Shown piece by piece: positions 7,646 to 13,946 of a stretch of DNA of 15,299 nucleotides. The first letter of the stretch is position 1; each line of letters begins with the position of its first letter. This stretch comes from CAJBIL01 sp049295655 (GTDB lineage: Bacteria > Pseudomonadota > Gammaproteobacteria > Burkholderiales > Rhodocyclaceae): positions 1 through 15,299 of the forward strand of contig JBAQRB010000064.1 in NCBI GenBank assembly GCA_049295655.1, given 5' to 3'. The position numbers and the translations under genes are program-made. The notes under the pieces were generated by a model, which saw nothing but the letters and a program-made list of their open reading frames with translations, was not told the origin of the DNA and did no database searches.

Positions 7646-7731
7646 TGCCGATCTTTACGCCGATTATAATCTTAATTGATCAATATGTTACGCAACATAA
7701 ATGACGAACTCTTGCCGATCTTTCCGCCGAT
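7646..7731. repeat. 19-bp direct repeat pair flanking the fic promoter
   Basis: TGCCGATCTTTACGCCGAT at 7646-7664 and TGCCGATCTTTCCGCCGAT at 7713-7731 match at 18 of 19 positions. They are 67 bp apart (start to start) and bracket the promoter palindromes. Each copy holds two internal GCCGAT words. They could be paired regulator sites or the scar of a small duplication or insertion. Confidence 0.6.
7662..7699 (-). promoter_or_regulatory. Promoter and palindromic operators of the minus-strand fic gene
   Basis: On the minus strand a perfect -10 box TATAAT (7668-7663) lies 17 bp from GTAACA (7691-7686, 4 of 6 matches to the -35 consensus). Three palindromes are packed over this promoter: GATTATAATC (7662-7671), ATTGATCAAT (7675-7684), and TATGTT-ACGC-AACATA (7684-7699), the last covering the -35. 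This arrangement suits a repressor, possibly the Fic protein itself through its C-terminal helix-turn-helix-like region. Confidence 0.55.
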
Positions 7732-7927
7732 CCCGGAGGACAAGGCTGGGCGAGGCAAACGGCCCCCGGCTTCGGCGGAACGCGCCGGAGCTCCTTTGCC
7801 CGGCAGGTGCGGCCAGCGGCGATCCCGCCATGCAAGCGGCCGCCCTGCATTCGCCCGGATCGGGATACCATGTCGCCCATCGCGTTTCCCGCATCGGGGG
7901 ACGAAAATCCATTCACAGGTTCCGAGC

Positions 7928-8980
7928 ATGTCGACCGCCCCCCCCGCCCCGCACGTCCGCCGCAAGCGCTATCGCGGCACCCATCCGCGCTCTTTCGACG
8001 AGAAGTACAAGGAGCTGAATCCGCAGAAGTTCTCGGCCGACATCGAAAAGGTGATCGCGCGCGGCCAGACGCCGGCGGGAATGCATCGCCCGATCTGCGT
8101 CGGCGAAATCCTCGCCATCCTGGCCCCGCAGCCCGGCGAAACGGCGCTCGACGCGACGCTCGGCTTCGGCGGCCACAGCCGCGAGATCATTCCCCACCTG
8201 CTGCCCGGCGGCCGCCTGTTTGCGGTCGATGTCGATTCCATCGAGCTGCCGCGCACGACGCGCCGGCTGCGCAAGCTGGGCTACGGCGAGGAGGTGCTGC
8301 TCACGCGCAAGATGAACTTCGCCGGCATCGCGCAGCTGCTCGCCGAGGCCGAAGGCGGCTTCGACTGCATCCTGGCCGACCTCGGCGTTTCGTCGATGCA
8401 GCTCGACAATCCGCAGCGCGGATTCTCGTACAAGAACGACGGCCCGCTCGACCTGCGCCTCAACCCGGGCAAGGGAACGCCGGCCGCCGCGCTGCTCCAG
8501 TCGATCAGCGCGGCGGAACTCTCCGCGCTATTGACCCGCAACGCCGACGAACCGCACGCCGAGGTGATCGCGCAGGCGATCAAGGGCTCGCCGCTGCCGA
8601 TCGGCAGCACCCGGCAACTGGCCGACGTCATCCGCGACGCCCTCAAGGACCTGCCCGAAGACAAGACGATGAAGAAGTCGCTGCAGCGCACCTTCATGGC
8701 GCTGCGCATCGCGGTCAACGACGAGTTCGGCGTGCTCGACCGCTTTCTCGACGCGCTGCCCTGGTGCATGAAACCCGGCGGCCGGGTGGCGATCCTCTCG
8801 TTCCACTCCGGCGAAGACCGCCGCGTCGAGGCCGCCTTCAAGCGCCTCGCCGAATCGGGAATCTACTCGAGCATTTCGCCCAGCGCGATCCGGCCGTCGC
8901 AGGAAGAACAGCGCAGCAACCCGCGCTCGTCGTGCGCCAAGCTGCGCTGGGCGATCCGCTCGACCGAGCAGACCGGCTGA
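7928..8980 (+). CDS. RsmH/MraW-like 16S rRNA m4C methyltransferase paralogue
   Basis: The 350-residue product is an RsmH-family SAM methyltransferase; canonical RsmH N4-methylates C1402 of 16S rRNA. Visible motifs are the SAM loop DATLGFGGHSREI (about 75-87), ILADLGVSSMQLDNPQRGFS (148-167) followed by DGPLDLR, ALRIAVNDEFGVLDRFLDAL, KPGGRVAILSFHSGEDRRVE, and the C-terminal NPRSSCAKLRWAIR. It differs from housekeeping RsmH in a basic extension of about 50 residues (RRKRYRGTHPRSFDEKYKEL onwards) before the usual His-Pro start of the fold (MHRPICVGEIL). It is also not in a division and cell-wall cluster: no mraZ, ftsL or ftsI is nearby. The ATG at 7928 is the best start for that extension; the frame is open to 7676 but upstream residues look non-coding. 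It is probably an accessory paralogue whose exact target base is unproven. Confidence 0.88.
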   Translation: MSTAPPAPHVRRKRYRGTHPRSFDEKYKELNPQKFSADIEKVIARGQTPAGMHRPICVGEILAILAPQPGETALDATLGFGGHSREIIPHLLPGGRLFAVDVDSIELPRTTRRLRKLGYGEEVLLTRKMNFAGIAQLLAEAEGGFDCILADLGVSSMQLDNPQRGFSYKNDGPLDLRLNPGKGTPAAALLQSISAAELSALLTRNADEPHAEVIAQAIKGSPLPIGSTRQLADVIRDALKDLPEDKTMKKSLQRTFMALRIAVNDEFGVLDRFLDALPWCMKPGGRVAILSFHSGEDRRVEAAFKRLAESGIYSSISPSAIRPSQEEQRSNPRSSCAKLRWAIRSTEQTG

Positions 8981-9039
8981 CCATCGAACGCCCCGTGAAA
9001 TGGCTGAAGAATGGCGCGCCGGACGGCGATCGTATCGAA

Positions 9040-9453
9040 TCAGCCCGACCAGGGGTTGAAAAGCTGGACGGGCAGCCCCGCAAAATCCTTCATATTGCGC
9101 GTCACCAGCACCAGGTCATGCTCCAGCGCCGTCGCGGCCAGCAGGCTGTCGACGGCCGGCACGGGACGTCCCGCCGCTGCGCTCAGACGCCCCCAGCGGT
9201 CGGCCACGGGGCCATCAACGGCCAGGATGCGGCCCATGAAAAACGTCGGCAGATCGGTTTCCAGCCAATCGAGCAATGTCTGGCGGCGTGTTTCGTCGCC
9301 GATGCCTTCGATGCCTTTGCGGATTTCGCCCAGGGTCAGCACGCTCAAATACAGCGTCGCCGGCGGACGCTGGGCGAACCAGCCGACGACACCCGGATCG
9401 GGGGATTTTCGCCGCAACTCCGAAAGCACATTGGTATCGATCAGGTAGCTCAA
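9040..9453 (-). CDS. VapC-like PIN-domain ribonuclease toxin
   Basis: The 137-residue product is a PIN-domain protein of the VapC/FitB type. Acidic metal-binding residues are in the expected places: Asp6 (LIDTNVLSELRR), Glu43 (LTLGEIRKG), Asp102 (VPAVDSLLAATA) and Asp123 (VTRNMKDF). Such toxins usually cleave tRNA or rRNA and are held by a cognate antitoxin. It starts with TTG, and the TTGA at 9453-9450 joins that start to the antitoxin's TGA stop. GAGGT lies 6 bases upstream (9464-9460), so translation is probably coupled. It ends 59 bp after the convergent rsmH-like gene. Confidence 0.93.
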   Translation of the reverse strand: MSYLIDTNVLSELRRKSPDPGVVGWFAQRPPATLYLSVLTLGEIRKGIEGIGDETRRQTLLDWLETDLPTFFMGRILAVDGPVADRWGRLSAAAGRPVPAVDSLLAATALEHDLVLVTRNMKDFAGLPVQLFNPWSG

Positions 9454-9698
9454 AACGAGACCTCGCGAGCCGGGCTGCGGTCGCGCTCGAACTCGATGTC
9501 TTCACTGCCGTACAAGGGCGAACGACGCATGAAATCGACCAGCGATCCCTGGTTTTGTGCCAGACGATCAAAGGTGTCCCGCGAGATCACGACCGCCACC
9601 GACTTGCCGTGCAGCGTAATGTCCTGCGGTTGCTGCTGGGCACGCTTGACCAATTCCGACATACGCGCCTTCGCGTCCTGCATTTGCCATGTTTGCAT
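9450..9698 (-). CDS. Phd/YefM-family antitoxin
   Basis: The 82-residue product resembles Phd/YefM antitoxins. The N-terminal DNA-binding part (about 1-50) reads WQMQDAKARMSELVKRAQQQ, then DITLHGKSVAVVISRDTFDRL. The charged C-terminal tail (about 55-82, MRRSPLYGSEDIEFERDRSP) should wrap the toxin. AAGGGG sits 8 bases before the ATG on the minus strand. It is first in a two-gene operon with the PIN toxin and overlaps it by 4 bp. Antitoxins of this type normally repress their own promoter alone and, more tightly, with the toxin. PIN toxins are found with several antitoxin folds; a Phd-type partner is common enough. Confidence 0.9.
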   Translation of the reverse strand: MQTWQMQDAKARMSELVKRAQQQPQDITLHGKSVAVVISRDTFDRLAQNQGSLVDFMRRSPLYGSEDIEFERDRSPAREVSF

Positions 9699-9714
9699 CG
9701 CCGATGCCCCTTAT

Positions 9715-9746
9715 TCTGACTAGACAGGTCTGATCTTAGTTGATCC
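9715..9746 (-). promoter_or_regulatory. Candidate operator of the toxin-antitoxin pair
   Basis: Just upstream of the antitoxin start lie an inverted repeat AGAC-AG-GTCT (9722-9731), flanked by direct TCTGA words (9715-9719 and 9730-9734), and the minus-strand word GATCA twice (near 9731-9735 and 9740-9744). Phd-type antitoxins usually bind such short palindromes over their own promoter. I cannot place clear promoter hexamers. Confidence 0.35.
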
Positions 9747-9899
9747 GGGGTTCTTTTAAAAGCGTAGCGGCAATGCGCAACCACCGCCCCTTGCTTGCCG
9801 GAACGGAACGCCCGCCCCGCCTGGCAAGACACTTCGCACCAAAGACAGCGCAGTCCGACTTTGCCGATACACTGCGCTCTCCGACTCCCGTACCCGCCG

Positions 9900-10160
9900 A
9901 TGACCATAGAAATCACCAAACAGGCGACGACCGCCGCCATCGCCTCGATCCAGCGCTATTTCACCGAAAACATGGACGAGAAGATCGGCAGTCTCGAAGC
10001 CGGGGCGCTGCTTGCTTTCTTCCTGAAGGAAATCGGTCCGACCGTGTACAACCGGGCGGTCATCGACGCGCAGACGCGGCTGCAGGCCAGGGTGATGGAA
10101 CTCGACATCGAAATACACGAAGACGAGTTCACCTACTGGAATCAGAAGAAGCGCAAGTGA
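9900..10160 (+). CDS. DUF2164 family protein
   Basis: The 86-residue product matches the small DUF2164 family: MTIEITKQATTAAIASIQRY, then FTENMDEKIGSLEAGALLAF and FLKEIGPTVYNRAVIDAQTR, ending in a basic KKRK. It is predicted to be mostly helical, soluble and cytoplasmic. No function is established for the family. The ATG at 9900 is chosen because it gives the conserved family N-terminus; the frame is open 105 bp further upstream, but those residues look non-coding. It is divergent from the toxin-antitoxin pair, and 567 bp without a gene follow it. Confidence 0.85.
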   Translation: MTIEITKQATTAAIASIQRYFTENMDEKIGSLEAGALLAFFLKEIGPTVYNRAVIDAQTRLQARVMELDIEIHEDEFTYWNQKKRK

Positions 10161-10199
10161 GGCGCGGCGACAATCCCCCACAGAATCCGCCTGAAACCC

Positions 10200-10219
10200 T
10201 GTGGATAAGGGCTGGATAA
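10200..10219 (-). promoter_or_regulatory. DnaA-box-like pair
   Basis: TGTGGATAA at 10200-10208 is the exact reverse complement of the consensus DnaA box TTATCCACA. GCTGGATAA at 10211-10219 is a 7-of-9 match in the same orientation, 11 bp on, about one helical turn. CCACAG at 10178-10183 pairs with CTGTGG at 10199-10204, so a hairpin is an alternative reading. One perfect box in 15 kb can arise by chance. Confidence 0.35.
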
Positions 10220-10253
10220 GTGCCGTAGGTCGATGCTTGCTCAGGGCTTTTTG

Positions 10254-10315
10254 CGACTGCCCATAAAACAGGCGGTTTGCGCTGTGGTATGTGACTGTGC
10301 AAACGAAAGCAGTCG
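10254..10315 (+). repeat. Nested inverted repeat, possible structured RNA
   Basis: Outer arms CGACTGC (10254-10260) and GCAGTCG (10309-10315) enclose inner arms GTTTGC (10275-10280) and GCAAAC (10299-10304). The two perfect stems share an axis, with a 14-nt/4-nt internal loop and an 18-nt apical loop. It could be an RNA fold or a regulator site; nothing else supports either. Confidence 0.3.
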
Positions 10316-10344
10316 GCTGGCATGATCCTAAAAACCTCAGTTCC

Positions 10345-10515
10345 AACCACGGCGGGCACGGCGAACATGCCGCGAAGCAAATCCCGTGGGACAGCGAAAA
10401 ACAAGGGTTTTGATCTTTTTCTTCACGTCACCCAGCGGGTGATTAGGTAATTGCATACAAGTCCTTGATTTTTCGTTGTCCCCCGAGGGGAGGCTTCGCG
10501 CTGTTCGCCGTGCTT
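10345..10515. repeat. Palindromic element B (about 171 bp), between the DUF2164 gene and katA
   Basis: The left arm (10345-10407) begins AACCACGGCGGGCACGGCGA. The right arm (10463-10515) is its imperfect inverse, ending TTCGCCGTGCTT. Both arms carry the module (A)CA[T]GC[C]GCGAAGC...GGGACA(A/G)CGAAAAA; the right-arm copy, read in reverse as CAGCGCGAAGCCTCCCCTCG then GGGGACAACGAA, nearly matches the left arm of element A. An apical hairpin TCACCC-AGC-GGGTGA (10428-10442) sits near the centre. It is non-coding by composition and folds into a long cruciform-like structure. Confidence 0.75.
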
Positions 10516-10582
10516 AACTGCTTTTTCCAGGATGATTCCGCTAAGGACTGTAAATCGAGCGGCTAGTTTGGAGAGAGCACCA

Positions 10583-10597
10583 ATAGCCGTGCGCTAT
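10583..10597 (+). promoter_or_regulatory. OxyR-like half operator upstream of katA
   Basis: ATAGCCGTGCGCTAT matches the OxyR dimer-site pattern ATAG-N7-CTAT exactly, with perfect 5-bp arms. The second ATAG-N7-CTAT unit of a full tetramer site is not clearly present on either side. It lies about 130 bp before the catalase start, and catalase genes are classic OxyR targets. No regulator gene is in view. Confidence 0.5.
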
Positions 10598-10727
10598 GGA
10601 ACCCCCATGCAGAATCAATTGGCGAAACACGCGGCGCGCCGCTAAGATTCACTCAGCATCGAAAACCAGCGCACTGACGCACTGCAAGCGCACTATTGAA
10701 AATCTTTTTTTGCCAGGGAGCAACACC

Positions 10728-12188
10728 ATGAGCAACGAGAAGAAGCTGACCACCGCCGCCGGTTGTCCGGTCGTCGATAACCAGAACACGATGACCGCCG
10801 GACCGCGCGGACCGGCGCTGCTGCAGGACGTATGGCTGCTCGAGAAGCTCGCCCACTTCGACCGCGAGCTGATCCCCGAGCGGCGCATGCACGCCAAGGG
10901 ATCGGGCGCCTACGGCACGTTCACGGTGACGGGCGACATCACGAAATACACGCGCGCCAAGATCTTCTCGCAGGTCGGCAAGAAAACCGAGTTGTTCGCC
11001 CGCTTCACGACGGTCGCCGGCGAACGCGGCGCGGCCGACGCCGAGCGCGACATCCGCGGTTTCGCGGTCAAGTTCTACACCGAGGAAGGCAACTGGGACC
11101 TGGTCGGCAACAACACGCCGGTCTTCTTCCTGCGCGACCCGCTCAAATTCCCGGACCTGAACCACGCGGTCAAGCGCGACCCGCGAACCAACATGCGCTC
11201 GGCCAGGAATAACTGGGACTTCTGGACGTCGCTCCCCGAGGCGCTGCACCAGATCACCATCGTGATGAGCGAGCGCGGCCTGCCGGCGACCTACCGCCAC
11301 ATGCACGGTTTCGGCTCGCACACCTTCAGCTTCATCAACGCGGCCAACGAGCGGCACTGGGTCAAGTTCCACTTCAAGTCGCAGCAGGGCATCAGGAACC
11401 TCACCGACGCCGAGGCCGAGGCGATCATCGGCAGGGACCGCGAGAGCCACCAGCGCGACCTCTTCGAGAGCATCGAGAAGGGCGACTTCCCGAAGTGGAC
11501 GCTCAGCGTGCAGATCATGCCCGAGGCCGACGCGTCGAAAGTACCGTACCACCCGTTCGACCTGACCAAGGTCTGGCCGCACGGCGACTACCCGCTGATC
11601 GAGGTCGGCGTCATGGAACTCAACCGCAACCCGGAGAACTTCTTCGCCGAGGTCGAGCAGTCGGCGTTCAACCCGGCCGCCGTCGTTCCCGGCATTAGCT
11701 TCTCGCCGGACAAGATGCTGCAGGCCCGCCTCTTCTCGTACGGCGACGCGCAGCGCTACCGGCTCGGCGTGAACCACCATCAGATCCCGGTCAACGCCCC
11801 GCGCTGCCCGGTGCATAGCTATCACCGCGACGGCGCCATGCGCACCGACGGCAACCACGGCGGAACGCTCGGCTACGAGCCGAACAGTTACGGGCAGTGG
11901 CAGGAGCAGCCGGATTTCCGCGAGCCGCCGCTCTCGCTCGAAGGCACGGCCGACCACTGGAACCACCGCGAGGATGGCGACTATTACTCGCAGCCCGGCG
12001 CGCTGTTCCGCCTGATGAGCCCGGCGCAGCAGCAGGTGCTGTTCGAAAATACGGCGCGTTCGGTCGGCGGCGCGCCGCGCGAAATCCAGCTGCGCCACGT
12101 CGGCAACTGCCTGCAGGCCGACCCGGCTTACGGCAAGGGCGTCGCCAAGGCGCTGGGGATCAGCGAATCCGAGCTGCCAGTCACCTGA
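10728..12188 (+). CDS. katA: Monofunctional heme catalase (small-subunit, clade 3 type)
   Basis: The 486-residue product is a typical small-subunit heme catalase, converting hydrogen peroxide to water and oxygen. The catalytic His55 is in ERRMHAKGSGAYGTF, the distal Asn in DLVGNNTPVFFLRDP (128/129), and the proximal heme-ligand Tyr338 in ARLFSYGDAQRYRLG, followed by NHHQIPVNAPRCPVHSYHRD. The C-terminal end (LFENTARSVGGAPREIQLRH) is complete and there is no large-subunit flavodoxin-like extension. The ATG at 10728 has AGGGAG 7 bases upstream. No signal peptide is seen, so it should be cytoplasmic. An OxyR-like site lies upstream, and palindromic elements B and C bracket the gene. The symbol is used in the general sense for this catalase group. 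Confidence 0.96.
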   Translation: MSNEKKLTTAAGCPVVDNQNTMTAGPRGPALLQDVWLLEKLAHFDRELIPERRMHAKGSGAYGTFTVTGDITKYTRAKIFSQVGKKTELFARFTTVAGERGAADAERDIRGFAVKFYTEEGNWDLVGNNTPVFFLRDPLKFPDLNHAVKRDPRTNMRSARNNWDFWTSLPEALHQITIVMSERGLPATYRHMHGFGSHTFSFINAANERHWVKFHFKSQQGIRNLTDAEAEAIIGRDRESHQRDLFESIEKGDFPKWTLSVQIMPEADASKVPYHPFDLTKVWPHGDYPLIEVGVMELNRNPENFFAEVEQSAFNPAAVVPGISFSPDKMLQARLFSYGDAQRYRLGVNHHQIPVNAPRCPVHSYHRDGAMRTDGNHGGTLGYEPNSYGQWQEQPDFREPPLSLEGTADHWNHREDGDYYSQPGALFRLMSPAQQQVLFENTARSVGGAPREIQLRHVGNCLQADPAYGKGVAKALGISESELPVT

Positions 12189-12217
12189 GGCGGCATAAGG
12201 TAGTTTGAAAAAAACTG

Positions 12218-12349
12218 TTAACCACGGCGTGCACGGCGAACACGGCGAAAAACCTTCGTTTCAGGATTTTATGGCTCACCCGGTTGGCAATCTACCCATT
12301 TGCCGTAAGTTTTTGTTTCTCGCCGTGTTCGCCGTGTCGCCGTGGTTAA
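12218..12349. repeat. Palindromic element C (132 bp), between katA and the DUF2325 gene
   Basis: This is the cleanest member of the family. TTAACCACGGCG (12218-12229) pairs perfectly with CGCCGTGGTTAA (12338-12349). After a TG/T mismatch, CACGGCGAACACGGCGA (12232-12248) pairs perfectly with 12320-12336, giving 29 paired bases around a 71-base interior. Each arm is three 9-base units (NNCACGGCG). It lies between the convergent katA and DUF2325 genes, 13 bp before the latter's stop, so it could terminate or protect both transcripts. The His/Gly/Glu-rich frame read through it is an artefact. Confidence 0.8.
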
Positions 12350-12362
12350 AAAAACCAACGCC

Positions 12363-13730
12363 CTACTGCAGCAAGGCCTCGTCGATCTCCTCGCCGGCGC
12401 CTTGCGCCAGCAAGTCGACGCCGCGCGCGAAGCTGGTGATTCCCGAACGCTTCAGATAAACGCACGGCTTGTTGTGGCGCTTGCAATACGCCTTCAGCTT
12501 CCAGTAGGCGGCATGGCTGACGCAACCGGCCTGGCAGACGACCGCATCGGCGCTGGCCAGCGTCGTTTCGAGGCGCTTCGGATTGTCTTCGATGCCGCCA
12601 TCGTGATGCAGGAAGCGGCCGCCCAGCCCTTCGACCAGGCCGCGATAATGGCCGACCAGGTTTTCCCGGCCGCCGATGCAGAGCAGGCAACGTCCGTCGA
12701 GACGCGCCGCCTGCGGTCCGCCCGGGCATACGCTGCAGTCGCTCAGGGTGCCGCAGGCCGCCGCGGCATGGGCTGCCGTTCCCGCCGCCGCGCCGTTCGC
12801 GCACAGCGCGCCGAGCGCCGCCTCGGCCACCCGGCTTTCGGCGAGCAATTCCTGCACCGCCGCCTCGGCGGCTTCGAGCCGGCGCTGCAGCCCGATGCGC
12901 TCGCCACGCTGCGCCTCGAGCCGGCGCTCGGCCACTTCGGCACGGCGCCGCAATTCGGCCTCGACGCCCCGGCTGCGCTGCAGGTCATCGCCCTGCGCTT
13001 CCAGCCGGCGGCGTACCGCCTGCTGTTCGCTGAGCGCGCAACGGGCCTCGGCCAACTGGGCATCGCGTACGTGCAGCTGCAAGGCCAGTTCGTTCTGCCG
13101 GCGCTGCGCGCGCTCGCGGTCGCGGCCCGCTTCGGCGGAGATTCGCGCCAGATCACCGTCGACCAGCGCCAGCCGCTTGAGGTCGGCGCGATGGCCGGCG
13201 CCGACCTGGTGCGAGAGCATGTGGATCTCGCCGTAGATCGCCTTGTCGGTCGGATCGTCGCACGCCGGGTGCGTCAGCGCCGCCCACAGCGCGCCGGCCA
13301 CTTCGCCGGCCGCTACCGTTTCGCGCCACAGCGCCAGCACCGCGGACGGATCGCGCAGCGCCGAAAAGCGGCCGACGACCGGCGCGAAACGCCGTTCCAG
13401 CGCGCGCTGGATGATCGCGGCGAAATCGCTGTGCGTCTGCGACTCGCTGACGGCATGCACATGCAGGGCATAGTCGGCGACCGTTTTTTCGTCGAGTCCG
13501 GCGCGCCGCGCCAGGCGGCGCAGCTCGTCCATCGGCAGGCAGGTGCCGATCACCGGGCAATGCTGGCGGTGATTGAGTTCCCAAAGCTTGCGCCGGCGCG
13601 ATCCGGCGCGCGGACCGGCGCGCAATGGCGCGGCGCTGGCCTGCAAGGCGGTGGACATGGCATCGAGCGTGAAGGCAGACGAATCGCCGGCTTCGATGGG
13701 GCGATTTACAACGGGCGGATGCAGGCACAT
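12363..13730 (-). CDS. DUF2325 domain protein with central coiled coil, likely Fur-controlled
   Basis: The 455-residue product has three parts. An N-terminal domain holds a Cys/His cluster (LWELNHRQHCPVIGTCLPMD, about 49-68) and a helical region. A long Arg/Glu/Ala/Gln-rich stretch, about 210-330, is very probably coiled coil. The C-terminal DUF2325 domain, about 340-435, contains CLLCIGGR, RFLHHDGGIEDNPKRLE, ADAVVCQAGCVSHAAYWKLK and KPCVYLKRSGITSFARG. The many paired Cys and His suggest metal or redox binding, but the family has no settled function. The ATG at 13730 has GGAGAT 7 bases upstream; the frame is open to 13865, but that would translate through the Fur-like site. It is divergent from a TonB-dependent receptor across two Fur-box-like sequences, implying iron-repressed expression and a role in iron or heme handling (inference). 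Confidence 0.85.
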   Translation of the reverse strand: MCLHPPVVNRPIEAGDSSAFTLDAMSTALQASAAPLRAGPRAGSRRRKLWELNHRQHCPVIGTCLPMDELRRLARRAGLDEKTVADYALHVHAVSESQTHSDFAAIIQRALERRFAPVVGRFSALRDPSAVLALWRETVAAGEVAGALWAALTHPACDDPTDKAIYGEIHMLSHQVGAGHRADLKRLALVDGDLARISAEAGRDRERAQRRQNELALQLHVRDAQLAEARCALSEQQAVRRRLEAQGDDLQRSRGVEAELRRRAEVAERRLEAQRGERIGLQRRLEAAEAAVQELLAESRVAEAALGALCANGAAAGTAAHAAAACGTLSDCSVCPGGPQAARLDGRCLLCIGGRENLVGHYRGLVEGLGGRFLHHDGGIEDNPKRLETTLASADAVVCQAGCVSHAAYWKLKAYCKRHNKPCVYLKRSGITSFARGVDLLAQGAGEEIDEALLQ

Positions 13731-13763
13731 GACGATCTCCGGAGCGAGCCACTTGGCTGCGCA

Positions 13764-13782
13764 GATGATAATAATTCGCATC
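13764..13782. promoter_or_regulatory. Fur-box-like site 1, nearest the DUF2325 gene
   Basis: GATGATAATAATTCGCATC matches the 19-bp Fur consensus GATAATGATAATCATTATC at 13 of 19 positions. It is framed by perfect 7-bp arms GCAGATG (13761-13767) and CATCTGC (13779-13785 region). It lies 34 bp upstream of the DUF2325 start, where a bound repressor would block its promoter. Confidence 0.6.
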
Positions 13783-13860
13783 TGCAGAGTCAATCGACAA
13801 AATGTTGTTTTTCGTAGATCGAGCACTGTAGCCGGTCTCCGGCCAATTCTAAAAATCGCA

Positions 13861-13879
13861 AACAAGAATAATTATCATC
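13861..13879. promoter_or_regulatory. Fur-box-like site 2, nearest the TonB-dependent receptor gene
   Basis: AACAAGAATAATTATCATC matches the Fur consensus at 13 of 19 positions and lies 67 bp upstream of the receptor start, in an AT-rich island. Together with site 1 it suggests separate Fur control of the two divergent genes. Confidence 0.6.
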
Positions 13880-13946
13880 TGTTAAGATTTAAAAAAGCCA
13901 GCCAGCCGCCGCCAGCAAGCTCCCCCTGCCACTTTGGAGACTTGCC

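Larger units (their letters stand above)
10161..10727. other. 567-bp gene-free stretch between the DUF2164 gene and katA
   Basis: I see no convincing gene here. In order it holds a DnaA-box-like pair (10200-10219), a nested inverted repeat (10254-10315), palindromic element B (10345-10515), an OxyR-like site (10583-10597) and the catalase ribosome site (AGGGAG at 10715-10720). The rest, about 10516-10580 and 10600-10710, shows nothing I can name beyond being the likely promoter region of katA. Confidence 0.6.

Noticed and set aside
7676..7927. Long N-terminal extension of the RsmH-like protein from an ATG at 7676
   Set aside because: The extension would begin inside the fic promoter palindromes and has no conserved sequence; the family-like N-terminus begins at 7928.
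7807..9723. 638-codon plus-strand frame across rsmH-like, toxin and antitoxin genes
   Set aside because: It is a low-complexity Arg/Pro-rich shadow of three well-supported genes in other frames.
10653..12098. 481-codon minus-strand frame opposite katA
   Set aside because: It is antisense to an unmistakable catalase and has no domain of its own.
12218..12349. CRISPR array
   Set aside because: The repeats are 9-base units without spacers and form inverted arms; there are no cas genes.
12205..12459. Short frame beginning MKKTVNHGVHGEHGEK
   Set aside because: Its His/Gly/Glu pattern comes from the 9-base units of element C, so it is a repeat artefact.
12342..13817. 491-codon plus-strand frame opposite the DUF2325 gene
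   Set aside because: The minus strand has the DUF2325 motifs, a ribosome site and the Fur-like control; this frame is its shadow.
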